DNA of 64,000 nt, taken from Alphaproteobacteria bacterium. GTDB taxonomy: Bacteria > Pseudomonadota > Alphaproteobacteria > UBA828. The stretch covers positions 62,001 to 126,000 of the forward strand of contig JAJDUK010000063.1 in assembly GCA_022826665.1 (NCBI GenBank). The letters run 5' to 3'. Position 1 is the stretch's first letter, and the number at the start of each line of letters is the position of its first letter. The notes beneath the pieces are model-generated. The model had not been told where the DNA came from. It did not search any database and saw only the letters and a list, made by a program, of their open reading frames with translations. This document shows positions 41,994-50,967 of the stretch, one piece after another. The position numbers and the translations under genes were made by a program.

Positions 41994-42362
41994 TCAGGCG
42001 TCGCTCGCCATCAGCGCGTCCACCCGCATGAGGAAGACCGCGTGGAGCGCCTCGTTCTTGTCGGTGTAGACGGTGCCGTCCACGTCCCGGGGCAGGCCGC
42101 CCTGCTGCGCCGTGGTGGTCACGATCTTGTACTTGCGGTTGGCCTCAAGCTCGAACAGCACGTACTTGCCCTCGAAGGGCCCGCGCCGGAAGTAGTTGAG
42201 CACGCGCTCCAGATCGCCCGAATGCTGGCCGAGCGGGCTTGCGCGGTACTCCTCGATGAGCGCCGGCGTGATGAGCGTTCTGAGATGCGCGCGCAGCTGC
42301 CTGTCGAAGCGCCGCTGGTAGACCTTGTCCCTGTCGTGATGGGCGGCTGTCTCGCCTGCCAT
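41994..42362 (-). CDS. N,N-dimethylformamidase-type small subunit
   Basis: A 122-residue helical protein with many charged residues (RRFDRQLRAHLRTLITPAL, LGQHSGDLERVLNYFRRGP, GKYVLFELEANRKYKIV). Its size (about 14 kDa) and its position just upstream of the large-subunit gene match the alpha subunit of dimethylformamidase, which completes the alpha-beta assembly. ATG 42362 is preceded by AGGAGG. No catalytic residue is expected in this chain. The identification leans on gene order as well as sequence. Confidence 0.85.
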   Translation of the reverse strand: MAGETAAHHDRDKVYQRRFDRQLRAHLRTLITPALIEEYRASPLGQHSGDLERVLNYFRRGPFEGKYVLFELEANRKYKIVTTTAQQGGLPRDVDGTVYTDKNEALHAVFLMRVDALMASDA

Positions 42363-42487
42363 ACCTCCTGCTCCCGGTCGTGAACGGGCGGGCAGGATAA
42401 CCCCCGTCTCGCATCCGGGTCATCTGGCTCCGATCCGTGCTACGTTCCCGCGCTCACATCGGGCGAAAGGGCGGGGAGCAACGAGGC

Positions 42488-43357
42488 ATGAAAGAGTTGG
42501 GCAAGCGCGGGGTGTGGATATTCCCGGATGCGCCATCGGCGCGCGAGGTCGCGAGCTTTGCGCAGGCGGCGGAAGGCCTGGGCTACGACGCGCTCTGGTA
42601 TCCCGAGGGCACGGGCTTCGAGAGCCTGAGCTTCGCCGCCTTCGTACTGTCGGAGACGGAGCGGCTCTGCGCCGCGAGCGGCATCGCCAACATCTATGCG
42701 CGGGACGCGGTGGCTGCCATTTCCGGCCACGACACCCTCAACCATTTCTATGGCGACCGCTTCGTGCTTGGGCTCGGCGTCTCGCACGTGCCGCTGGTGG
42801 AGGGTTTCCGCGGGCATAGCTACGCCAAGCCCGTGGCGACCATGCGCGCCTACCTCGACGCCATGGATGCCGCCGAAGTGGCCATCCCTGCGCAGGAGCG
42901 GAACGTCGTGCTCGCCGCGCTTGGGCCCCGGATGCTGGCGCTGGCTGCCGAGCGCACGCGGGGCGCGCATCCCTACAACGTGACGCCGGAGCACACCGCG
43001 CGTGCCCGCGAGATCGTGGGGCCGGACGCCTGGCTCTGCGTCGAACAGAAGGTCTGCGTCACCAACGAGGCATCGACGGCCCGCGACGTGGCGGCGCAGA
43101 CCCTCGGCATCTACATGCCGCTCACGAACTACCGCAACAACTGGCTCAGCCTCGGCTTCGGCGAGGACGAGCTGGGCGAGCGGGGCAGCGACCGTTTCCT
43201 CGATGCCATGGTCGTCTGGGGCAAGCCCGAGACCGTGCGTGCGCGGATCAGGGAGCACTTCGATGCCGGCGCGAGCCACGTCTGCATCCAGCCTCTCGAT
43301 CCCGACGGCAGCACGGCGCCCGACTTGAACGCAGTCGAGGCCCTCGCCGCACTCTGA
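42488..43357 (+). CDS. LLM-class flavin-dependent oxidoreductase (TIGR03620-like)
   Basis: A 289-residue luciferase-like protein. It opens GKRGVWIFPDAPSAREVASF and contains the family barrel landmarks AAEGLGYDALWYPEG, ASGIANIYARDAVAAI and FVLGLGVSHVPLVEGFRG, as in the TIGR03620 group of flavin- or F420-dependent enzymes. The cofactor cannot be told. ATG 42488 is chosen with GGGGAGCAACGAGG upstream. It is divergent from the dimethylformamidase genes and precedes a TPP enzyme on the same strand; together they may oxidise a small acid or amine. Confidence 0.87.
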   Translation: MKELGKRGVWIFPDAPSAREVASFAQAAEGLGYDALWYPEGTGFESLSFAAFVLSETERLCAASGIANIYARDAVAAISGHDTLNHFYGDRFVLGLGVSHVPLVEGFRGHSYAKPVATMRAYLDAMDAAEVAIPAQERNVVLAALGPRMLALAAERTRGAHPYNVTPEHTARAREIVGPDAWLCVEQKVCVTNEASTARDVAAQTLGIYMPLTNYRNNWLSLGFGEDELGERGSDRFLDAMVVWGKPETVRARIREHFDAGASHVCIQPLDPDGSTAPDLNAVEALAAL

Positions 43358-43441
43358 ACGCTCGACGGACGCGCCTCTGCGCCCCATTCCGGGGCAATGA
43401 ACGCGCTCGACCAACAGAATAGTGGACTTGGGGAGGCCAGC

Positions 43442-45094
43442 ATGACCGGCGCCGATCTCTTGGTGAAAATCCTGAAGGCGGAAGGGGTCCGCCAGTGCCT
43501 CTGCTTCCCCATGACCCCGATCATCGAGGCCATGGCGCGCGCCGGCTTGCGCGTCATCACCACGCGGCAGGAGCGCGTTGCCGGCAACATGGCGGACGGC
43601 GTCTCGCGCTCCACCGACGGCCGCGAGATCGGCGTTTTCACGGTCCAGGCGCTGGCGGGGTCGGAGAACGCGTTTGCCGGCGTCGCCCAGGCGCACACGG
43701 ATTCGTCGCCGGTGCTCTTCCTCCCCGGCCACCCCGGCACGTCCTATGTGGATCAGCCGCCCACCTTCGACAGCAAGGCCAATTACGCCGCCACCACGAA
43801 GATGGCGCAGAAGGTGCTGGCTGCCGACCACATGCCGATCAAGCTGCGCCAGGCCTTCACGGCGCTCCGCTCCGGCCGGCCGCAGCCGGTGATGCTGGAG
43901 CTGCTGGGCGATGCGTGCGCGGGCGAGGTAAATGGTGCGCCCGAGTACGCGCCAGTCAGGCGCATGCGCTCCGCGGCCGACGAGGGGGCGGTGCGGGAGG
44001 CGGCCCAGCGCCTGCTCGCGGCCGAGACGCCCATGATCTGGGCCGGCCAGGGCGTACTCTGGGCCGAGGCGAGTGACGAGCTACGCGAGGTCGCGGAGCT
44101 GCTCGGCGCGCCTGCGATGACGACGCTGCAGGGCAAGAGCGCGATCCCCGAGGCGCACCCGCTGGCTGCGGGCGTGGGCGCGCTATCAACCACCGCCATG
44201 GCCGCCCACTATTTGCAGACGAGCGACTGCGTGCTCGCCGTGGGCTCCAGCCTGACTCGCGCGCCCTTCACGCCGGCGATTCCTGACGGCAAGACCATCA
44301 TCCACGCGACCGTGGACCCCATCGACATCAACAAGGAATATGCCGCCGCCGTCGGCATCGTGGCCGACGCCAAGCTGTTCCTCGCGCAGCTCGCCGCCGA
44401 GCTCAGGCGCCACGTGGGCGATGGCCGCGCGGAACAGCGCGCCGAGACTGCGGAGGCCATCGCCCGCATCAAGGGCGAGTGGCACGCCGAGTACGAGCCG
44501 CTCTTCGCCGACGATTCGGCGCCGATCAACGGCTACCGCATGATGCGCGAGCTCTGGTCCGTGCTGGACCCGGAGACCACCATGCTCACCCACGAATCCG
44601 GTGCGTCGCGGGACATCCAGAGCGTCTTCTACGAGTCCGGCCCGCCGCGCAGCTACCTGGGCTGGGGCCAGTCCTCGCAGCTCGGCTTCTCCCTCGGCCT
44701 CGCCATGGGCGCGAAGCTCGCGAATCCCGGCAAGCTGGTGGTGAACGTCATGGGCGACGCCTCGGTGGGCATGACCGGGATGGACTGGGAGACCGCGTCC
44801 CGCAACGACATCCCGATCCTCACCGTGATCAAGCACGATTCGATCTTCTCGGGCTACGACCGCAACATCCCCGAGGCCTCGGCGCGCTTCGAGGCGAACC
44901 GGCAGCAGGGCGACTACGCGACCATCGCGGCGAGCCTAGGCTGCCACGCCGAGACGGTGACCGAGCCGGCGGCGCTCAGGCCCGCACTGGAGAACGCGAT
45001 CCGCGCGACCCGCGAAGGCCAGCCGGCGGTGGTGGACGTCATCACCGCCGAGACCCGCAAGCTCTCCCGCCTCGCGCCGACCTCGATCGGCTGA
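43442..45094 (+). CDS. Thiamine pyrophosphate-dependent enzyme, acetolactate synthase-like
   Basis: A 550-residue TPP enzyme of the acetolactate synthase / benzoylformate decarboxylase fold. The catalytic Glu is in TTRQERVAGNMADG near residue 50; the middle domain includes PMIWAGQGVLWAEASDEL; the TPP-binding motif is VNVMGDASVGMTGMDWETAS. The usual GDG is GDA here, an accepted variant. A short insertion-free length is normal. The reaction is a decarboxylation or carboligation of a 2-oxoacid; the substrate is unknown. ATG 43442 has GGGGAGG upstream. The SDR genes follow on the same strand. Confidence 0.88.
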   Translation: MTGADLLVKILKAEGVRQCLCFPMTPIIEAMARAGLRVITTRQERVAGNMADGVSRSTDGREIGVFTVQALAGSENAFAGVAQAHTDSSPVLFLPGHPGTSYVDQPPTFDSKANYAATTKMAQKVLAADHMPIKLRQAFTALRSGRPQPVMLELLGDACAGEVNGAPEYAPVRRMRSAADEGAVREAAQRLLAAETPMIWAGQGVLWAEASDELREVAELLGAPAMTTLQGKSAIPEAHPLAAGVGALSTTAMAAHYLQTSDCVLAVGSSLTRAPFTPAIPDGKTIIHATVDPIDINKEYAAAVGIVADAKLFLAQLAAELRRHVGDGRAEQRAETAEAIARIKGEWHAEYEPLFADDSAPINGYRMMRELWSVLDPETTMLTHESGASRDIQSVFYESGPPRSYLGWGQSSQLGFSLGLAMGAKLANPGKLVVNVMGDASVGMTGMDWETASRNDIPILTVIKHDSIFSGYDRNIPEASARFEANRQQGDYATIAASLGCHAETVTEPAALRPALENAIRATREGQPAVVDVITAETRKLSRLAPTSIG

Positions 45095-45162
45095 GCCTCG
45101 CGACTCTTCTCCGTGCGCGACCCTGCGTGCGGGCGCCGCAGCAACGAAGGAACGAGACCACG

Positions 45163-45924
45163 ATGGGAAGGCTGAACGACAAGGTCGCAGTGGTGACCGG
45201 CGGCTCGCGCGGCATCGGCGCCGCCATCGCGCGGCGCTTCGGTGCGGAGGGTGCGCGCGTGACGGTGGTCTACCGGGCGGCGGCCGAGGCTGCGGACGAG
45301 GTCGTGGCGGGAATCAAGGCTGCCGGAGGCGAGGCCACCGCCATCCGCTGCGACGTGACGCAGACCAAGGCGTGCGCGGACATGGCGGAGGACGTGGCCG
45401 CGGCATTCGGCGGCGCCGACATCCTCGTCAACAATGCGGGCATTCACCTGCTGACGGACCTCGGCCAGACCACCGAGGACCAGTGGGACCGGCAGATGGA
45501 CACCAACGTCAAGGGTGCCTACTTCGCAGCTCAGGCGCTGCTGCCGCAGATGAGGGCCCGCGGCGGCGGCAAGATCATCAACATCGGCTCGATCGCAGGC
45601 GAGACCGGAATCCCCGCCTCGGCCGTCTACTGCGCCACCAAGGGCGCGATCAAGCTGATGACCAAGTCGCTCGCGCTCGACCTGCGTCCGCACAACATTC
45701 AGGTGAACAGCCTCTCGCCCGGCTGCGTCGCGACGGATATGAACGCCCGCTACCGGGTCGAAATCGAGGGCTATGCCGAATCCCTGCAGGGCCGCTTCGG
45801 GCCGGGCGATCCGTGGATGACGCCCGACGACATGGCGGGCACCGCCCTCTATCTGGCGTCCTCGGATTCCGATACGGTCACCGGCGCCAACATCATGGTG
45901 GACAAAGGCTATTCCGCCTACTGA
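45163..45924 (+). CDS. SDR-family oxidoreductase, first tandem copy
   Basis: A 253-residue classical short-chain dehydrogenase. The NAD(P) motif is VVTGGSRGIGAAIARRF, the NNAG motif lies in DILVNNAGIHLL, and the catalytic Ser-Tyr-Lys are in IINIGSIAGETGIPASAVYCATKGAIKL (read as Ser, then Tyr-x-x-x-Lys). MGRLNDKVAV is the start (ATG 45163). It is closely related to the next gene, and part of the two genes is identical in DNA. It probably reduces or oxidises the product of the adjacent TPP enzyme. Confidence 0.92.
   Translation: MGRLNDKVAVVTGGSRGIGAAIARRFGAEGARVTVVYRAAAEAADEVVAGIKAAGGEATAIRCDVTQTKACADMAEDVAAAFGGADILVNNAGIHLLTDLGQTTEDQWDRQMDTNVKGAYFAAQALLPQMRARGGGKIINIGSIAGETGIPASAVYCATKGAIKLMTKSLALDLRPHNIQVNSLSPGCVATDMNARYRVEIEGYAESLQGRFGPGDPWMTPDDMAGTALYLASSDSDTVTGANIMVDKGYSAY
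45555..45686 (+). repeat. 132-bp perfect duplicate inside SDR copy 1
   Basis: This segment of the first SDR gene is identical base for base to 46377-46508 of the second. It covers the catalytic serine, tyrosine and lysine. The flanking parts of the two genes differ at many positions. Confidence 0.8.
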
Positions 45925-45984
45925 CCCGCTCGGCAAGAATGCGAATTGGCCGGGACGCCGGCGCAACCAGGGGACGAGACAACG

Positions 45985-46746
45985 ATGGGTAGGCTGAACG
46001 ACAAGGTGGCAGTGGTGACAGGCGGCTCACGCGGTATCGGCGCCGCCATCGCGCGCCGTTTCGGTGCGGAGGGCGCGCGCGTCGCCGTGGTCTACAAGGC
46101 GGCGGCCGAGGCCGCAGACGAGGTCGTGGCCGACGTCAAGGCCGCCGGCAGCGAGGCCACCGCCATCCGCTGCGACGTGGCGCAGACGCAGGACTGCAAC
46201 GCCATGGCGGACGCCGTGGCGGCGGCCTTCGGCGGTGCCGACATCCTCGTGAACAACGCGGGCATCTACCTGCTGACGATGCCGGGCGAGACCAGCGAGG
46301 ACGAGTGGGACAACCAGATGAACACCAACGTCAAGGGCGCCTACTTCGCCGCCCAGGCGTTGCTGCCGCAGATGATGGCCCGCGGCGGCGGCAAGATCAT
46401 CAACATCGGCTCGATCGCAGGCGAGACCGGAATCCCCGCCTCGGCCGTCTACTGCGCCACCAAGGGCGCGATCAAGCTGATGACCAAGTCGCTCGCGCTC
46501 GACCTGCGCCCCCACAACATCCAGGTGAACAGCCTCTCGCCGGGCTGCGTCGAATCCGACATGAACGCCGGCTACCGGGCCGAGCTGCAGGAATTCATGG
46601 ATGCGCTGCAGGGCCGCTTCGGCGTCGGCAATCCGTGGATGGTGCCGGACGACATGGCAGGTACCGCCGTTTATCTGGCGTCCTCCGATTCGGACACCGT
46701 CACGGGCGCCAACGTCATGGTGGACAACGGCTATTCGGCGTTTTGA
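45985..46746 (+). CDS. SDR-family oxidoreductase, second tandem copy
   Basis: A 253-residue paralogue of the preceding gene, starting with the same ten residues (ATG 45985). The NAD(P), NNAG and catalytic motifs are all kept; differences cluster in the substrate-facing parts (GIYLLTMPGETSEDEWDN, YRAELQEFMDALQGRFG versus the first copy). A stretch of 132 bases (46377-46508) is identical to 45555-45686 of the first copy, suggesting recent gene conversion. The two enzymes may have slightly different substrates. Confidence 0.92.
   Translation: MGRLNDKVAVVTGGSRGIGAAIARRFGAEGARVAVVYKAAAEAADEVVADVKAAGSEATAIRCDVAQTQDCNAMADAVAAAFGGADILVNNAGIYLLTMPGETSEDEWDNQMNTNVKGAYFAAQALLPQMMARGGGKIINIGSIAGETGIPASAVYCATKGAIKLMTKSLALDLRPHNIQVNSLSPGCVESDMNAGYRAELQEFMDALQGRFGVGNPWMVPDDMAGTAVYLASSDSDTVTGANVMVDNGYSAF
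46377..46508 (+). repeat. 132-bp perfect duplicate inside SDR copy 2
   Basis: Partner of the segment at 45555-45686, at a fixed offset of 822 bases, equal to the spacing of the two genes. It marks gene conversion or strong conservation of the catalytic core. Confidence 0.8.
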
Positions 46747-46747
46747 G

Positions 46748-49126
46748 CTACCCACTATGTGCGGCGGAAGGCTCCAGCCGGCAGCGATAGGCATTGTTCG
46801 GCGTTGAGCCGCCGATGGGGTCGATGGTCTCGTTGCCGATCGCCGCGTTGAAATTGGTGTTGTCCGCGGCCGGGTAGCCGGGGAGGGAGAGCCCCTCGCA
46901 ACCCTGCCACCACCCATGCGTGGCGCTCACCACCTTGGGGTGGAGCTTCGCAGCAAAGCGCGCCCGCGCGCGCAGGGTGTTGTGCGGCGTGGTCAGCGTG
47001 ACCCAGTCGCCCTCGCCGATGGCGTGCGCAGCCGCCGTCTCCGGATTGATTTCCACCAGCGGGTCCGGTTCGTGGCGCCGGAGCGAGGGGAGGTTGCGGT
47101 TCTGGCTGTGCAGGTAGTGCGTCGACTTGGCGCAGGTGAGCACGAGCGGATAGGCGTCCGCCACGTCGGTGTCGCCGTTCTTGCCGATCGCGGGCTCCAC
47201 GTAGTCGGGCAACGGCGCATAGCCGTGTTCCAGAAAGCGCTCGGCGTAGATTTCGACCTTTCTGCTCGGCGTGTCGAAGCCGGCGGGATGGCCGTCGACG
47301 GGCTCGGCATACTTGCGGTACTGCACGGGCTGCGGCGCCCGCACGCCTTGCGGGTTGGCCCGCAGCGCCTCCAGCGTGATGCCGCTCGGCGCGAGCTGGT
47401 GCCTGTGGGCCGCATCCAGATCGCCGTTCCAGAACAGGTTGCCGAGACCCAGGCGCTCGGCCAGCGCGAAGGCGATTTGCATGTCGGAGCGGGTCTCGCC
47501 CCGCGCCTCTACGACCGCCGACCTGAGCTGGGCGTAGGCGCTCGCCTCCTGATCCACCAGGAAGTCGGTGCAGAGCCCTTCACGCTCCCACGCGGACGCC
47601 ACGGGCAGCACGATGTCCGCAAACGCCGCCGTCGGGTTCATGAAGAGATCGGCGTGGACCATGAATTCGAGCTCGCTGAGGGCCTTCGCGCCGCGTGCGC
47701 CGTCGGCATGGGTGTAGAGGATGTTCTTGCCGAAGTTCACCAGCGCCCGCACCGGGTAGGGGCGGCGCTCAAGCACCGCCTCGTAGAGCGCGTCCGTGGT
47801 GATCCAGCCCTGCGTTTCCGGGCCGAGCGGCCGTTCGTCGAGGCCGAGCGACTTGCCCCAGAGGTCGTCCGGCATCAGGTCGGCGGCCATCACGTCGTTG
47901 GTCGGGATGGTCGCCGGCACCACGTTGCCGCCCTCGGCGTCGAAGCTTCCCGTGAGCGCATAGAGCAGGGCGATGGCACGATTGGTCTGGCTCGCGTTCG
48001 CCAGCATCTCGAGCCCAGCCCAGGCGTAGAACGAGACCCGCTCCGATGAGCCGATGAGCCGCGCGGTCTCGCGAATCTGCGCCGCCGGGATCCAGGTGAT
48101 CTCTTCGACACGCTCGGGCGGGTACTGCCGGCAGAGCTCGGCATAGAGGTCGAAGGCGGGCCGGCAGGCGATGGCACCGTGCGACCCGACGATCTCGAAG
48201 CGGCCGGCGAGAGCGAGGTCGGCATCCTCCCGCTCGTAGGCGCCGCTCAGCGTGTCGTAGCGGAGCGGCGCGCCCGTGCTGACATCCCAGGCGATGCGCT
48301 GGGCAAGATCGCCGTCCCTGTCCAGGTCGGCGCCGGTGAGGAGTTGACCGGTGTCGTCGCGCACCAGGAAGGGGCCGTTGGTCCAGCGCGTGACGAACTC
48401 GCGGTCGAACAACCCCTCCTCGATCATGACGCCGGCGAGGCCGAGCGCCAGCGCGCCGTCGCTGCCGGGGCGAACGCGGAGCCACTGATCGGCCTTGTTC
48501 GCGAGGCCGGCGCTGCGCGGGTCGACCACCACGAGCTTCGCGCCGCGCGCCTTGGCGTCTGCGATCCGCGTCGCGTGAGCGAGCCAGGTCGTGCTCGGGT
48601 TGTGGCCCCAGAGAATGAAGCAATCGGTCTGCGCAAGATCGGCCACCGGCATCGGCACGCCGAAGGTGTGGGGAAACACCATCTCCTTGGCAAAGCCGCA
48701 GAGCTCCATCGCGATGGCTGCGTTGGGGCTGCCGAAGGCGCGGCGCAGGCGTTCGACCCAGACGAAGCCATCCTGCATCGCGGTGCCGGCGGTCGTCGTG
48801 ATGCCGAACGCGACCGTCTCGGAGCCCGATTCCTTCGCGAGCCTGTTGAGCGTGTCGGCGATCGTGTCGAGCGCTTCGTCCCACCCGATCCGCTCCCATC
48901 CCGGATCGGCATCGCCCTTGGGGCGCGTGCGCTTCAGCGGGTGGAGCAGCCGGTCGGGGTGATGCACCAGCTCGGGCGCGGCCCGGCCCTTGCCGCAGAG
49001 CGCCTTGCCGGTGGGGTGCTCCGGGTCCGGCTCGACCGCGACGAGGCGGCCGTCTTCCACCGTGGAGATGCAGCCGCAGCGCGACCAGCAGAGCGCGCAG
49101 AAACCGTGGACTCGTTCAGTGGCCAT
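46748..49126 (-). CDS. Molybdopterin oxidoreductase, Fe4S4-containing
   Basis: A 792-residue enzyme of the DMSO reductase / formate dehydrogenase family. The N-terminal Fe4S4 ligands are Cys10, Cys13, Cys17 and Cys44 (FCALCWSRCGC, LCGKG). The likely molybdenum ligand is Cys143 in AMELCGFAKEMV. The family segments ILWGHNPSTTW, KLVVVDPRSAGLANKADQWL and VRPGSDGALALGL are present, and the C-terminal molydopterin domain begins near LVLTCAKSTHYLHSQNRNLP. There is no Tat signal, so it is cytoplasmic. It is last in the minus-strand group after hyuA-hyuB; partner electron-transfer subunits are absent. Confidence 0.88.
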   Translation of the reverse strand: MATERVHGFCALCWSRCGCISTVEDGRLVAVEPDPEHPTGKALCGKGRAAPELVHHPDRLLHPLKRTRPKGDADPGWERIGWDEALDTIADTLNRLAKESGSETVAFGITTTAGTAMQDGFVWVERLRRAFGSPNAAIAMELCGFAKEMVFPHTFGVPMPVADLAQTDCFILWGHNPSTTWLAHATRIADAKARGAKLVVVDPRSAGLANKADQWLRVRPGSDGALALGLAGVMIEEGLFDREFVTRWTNGPFLVRDDTGQLLTGADLDRDGDLAQRIAWDVSTGAPLRYDTLSGAYEREDADLALAGRFEIVGSHGAIACRPAFDLYAELCRQYPPERVEEITWIPAAQIRETARLIGSSERVSFYAWAGLEMLANASQTNRAIALLYALTGSFDAEGGNVVPATIPTNDVMAADLMPDDLWGKSLGLDERPLGPETQGWITTDALYEAVLERRPYPVRALVNFGKNILYTHADGARGAKALSELEFMVHADLFMNPTAAFADIVLPVASAWEREGLCTDFLVDQEASAYAQLRSAVVEARGETRSDMQIAFALAERLGLGNLFWNGDLDAAHRHQLAPSGITLEALRANPQGVRAPQPVQYRKYAEPVDGHPAGFDTPSRKVEIYAERFLEHGYAPLPDYVEPAIGKNGDTDVADAYPLVLTCAKSTHYLHSQNRNLPSLRRHEPDPLVEINPETAAAHAIGEGDWVTLTTPHNTLRARARFAAKLHPKVVSATHGWWQGCEGLSLPGYPAADNTNFNAAIGNETIDPIGGSTPNNAYRCRLEPSAAHSG

Positions 49127-49153
49127 GATCTGCGTCCCCCTTGATGGGCGCGG

Positions 49154-50947
49154 CTACGCCGCCCGGCGCTCGCCCCTGAGCGTCTCGGTCGCCGCGAGGT
49201 CCACGGCGCGCTCTTCTGGGTCGATTACGACGCCGTAAGATGTCCGCGCCTCCTCGACAGAGATGTAGTCGTCGAGAACGTCGTCCAGCACCTGCTCCAC
49301 CGGGCGGGCCATAGGGTCGCCCCAACCGCCGCCGCCGCCGGTCTCGATGCGGAAGGCCTCGCCCGGCGCGAAACGATAGGCGGCGAGCAGCGGGTTGTGC
49401 CACGCGCCGTCGTCCGCCAGACCGCCGATCACCTCCGCGGAACCGTCGGGCAGGAGCTTGCAAAGCCGCTGCGCCCTGCTTTCCTGCCCGCCCTCGACGC
49501 CGGGGCTGCCCGCGAGGGTCCGTGAGGTCTCGATGCTGAGCTCGGCGTTGCCGTTGAAGCGGAACTGCAGCCTGGCGCCGAGCCCGCCCCGATGCGTGCC
49601 GGGCCCTGCCGAATCCTGCCGCAGGTCGAACGCCTCGTAGACGATGGGGTAGCAGAGCTCGGCCACCTCCGCCGAGAGGTTCATGCAGTTGCCGGTGGGG
49701 TCGAAGCGGACGCTGGCGCCGTCCATGTCGTTCATGCCGCCCCAGCCGCCGGCGGGCAGGTCGGAGAACACGGTCTGGCGCCGGGTCTCGGGGTCGGTCA
49801 CCGCGCAGACCAGCCAGTTCACGTCCGACATGGTGCCGCCGGTCGCGTCCTGCGGCATGGCCTGGCTCATCGCCAGCCAGATCGAGCTGTTGATCTTGGC
49901 GGCCGTCACGGTGGTGCAGCCGATGGTGGGCGCAGGCCACTTGGCGTTGAGCCAGCAATCGTCCGGCAGGACGATGTCGACGGCATCGAACAGGCCGGCG
50001 TTGGCCGGCGCCTCCGGGCAGAGGTAGAAGCGCAGCGCCAGATAGGTGGCGGAGAACGTGTTGGCGAGCGGCGAGTTGATCGCGCCGACGCATTGCGGGT
50101 CCGACCCGGTGAAGTCGACGGTCATCTTCTCGCCTTCGACGACGATCTTCACGGCGAGCTTGATGGGCTCCTCGCTGAAACCGTCGGTGTCGACGAAGTC
50201 GGTCACCGCGTATTCGCCGTCGGGGATCGCCTCGATGCGGCTGCGGCTGATGCGATTGGTGTAGGCGATCAACTCGCGCATGGCGATTTCGACCGTCTCC
50301 AGGCCGTAGCGGGCAACCCCGCGGCTGAACTCCTGCTCGGCCACCTTCAGCGCCCCCATGTGGGCCTGAATATCGCCCTCGATGTATTCCGGGCAGCGCG
50401 TGTTGTTCTTGATCAGCGCCAGCAGGTCCTGGTTCATCTCGTATTCGTTGAAGAGCTTGAGCGGCGGGATGCGCAGCCCTTCGCCCGCGATATGCGTGCC
50501 GAAGGACTGCCCGCCAGCCGCCCCGCCGCCGAGGTCCTGCCAGTGCCCCCGGCTCACGGCAAAGCCAAGCAGCTTCTCGTCGCTGAAGATCGGCATCGTG
50601 AAGGTGGTGTCGGGAATGTGCGTCCCGCCCTGGAAGGGATCGTTCAGGACCACCACGTCGCCGGGGCGGAGCGACTCCTTGCCGTATTTGTTGACCGATT
50701 CCTGGGCGGCGAAGTGCATCGCTGCCATGTGGATCGGGCAGCCCGGCGATTGCGAGACGAGGCGGATGTCCGCGTCGTAGACGGCGTTGGAGTAGTCGAG
50801 AATGTCGCTCAGGATCGGCGAGAACGCGGTCTTCTGCAGCACCTTGCTCATGCGCTCGCAGCAGAAATCGAAGTGGCTGCGCAGGACCTCGAAGGTCACC
50901 GGATCGAGATCCCTGATCTCCGAGGCGTTGCGTCTGACTGCATCCAT
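49154..50947 (-). CDS. hyuB: Hydantoinase/oxoprolinase B-type subunit, left pair
   Basis: A 597-residue HyuB-family protein. Landmarks are LDPVTFEVLRSHFDFCCERM at the N-terminus, VVLNDPFQGGTHIPDTTFTM with metal-binding His and Asp, and the Gly-rich ETGGGGGWGDPMARPVEQVL at the C-terminus. Together with HyuA it forms an ATP-dependent enzyme that opens hydantoins, 5-oxoproline or carboxylates ketones. ATG 50947. It lies 20 bases downstream of the hyuA gene and 27 bases upstream of the molybdoenzyme gene. Confidence 0.9.
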   Translation of the reverse strand: MDAVRRNASEIRDLDPVTFEVLRSHFDFCCERMSKVLQKTAFSPILSDILDYSNAVYDADIRLVSQSPGCPIHMAAMHFAAQESVNKYGKESLRPGDVVVLNDPFQGGTHIPDTTFTMPIFSDEKLLGFAVSRGHWQDLGGGAAGGQSFGTHIAGEGLRIPPLKLFNEYEMNQDLLALIKNNTRCPEYIEGDIQAHMGALKVAEQEFSRGVARYGLETVEIAMRELIAYTNRISRSRIEAIPDGEYAVTDFVDTDGFSEEPIKLAVKIVVEGEKMTVDFTGSDPQCVGAINSPLANTFSATYLALRFYLCPEAPANAGLFDAVDIVLPDDCWLNAKWPAPTIGCTTVTAAKINSSIWLAMSQAMPQDATGGTMSDVNWLVCAVTDPETRRQTVFSDLPAGGWGGMNDMDGASVRFDPTGNCMNLSAEVAELCYPIVYEAFDLRQDSAGPGTHRGGLGARLQFRFNGNAELSIETSRTLAGSPGVEGGQESRAQRLCKLLPDGSAEVIGGLADDGAWHNPLLAAYRFAPGEAFRIETGGGGGWGDPMARPVEQVLDDVLDDYISVEEARTSYGVVIDPEERAVDLAATETLRGERRAA

Positions 50948-50967
50948 GGCCTTGATCCCTTGAGCGC

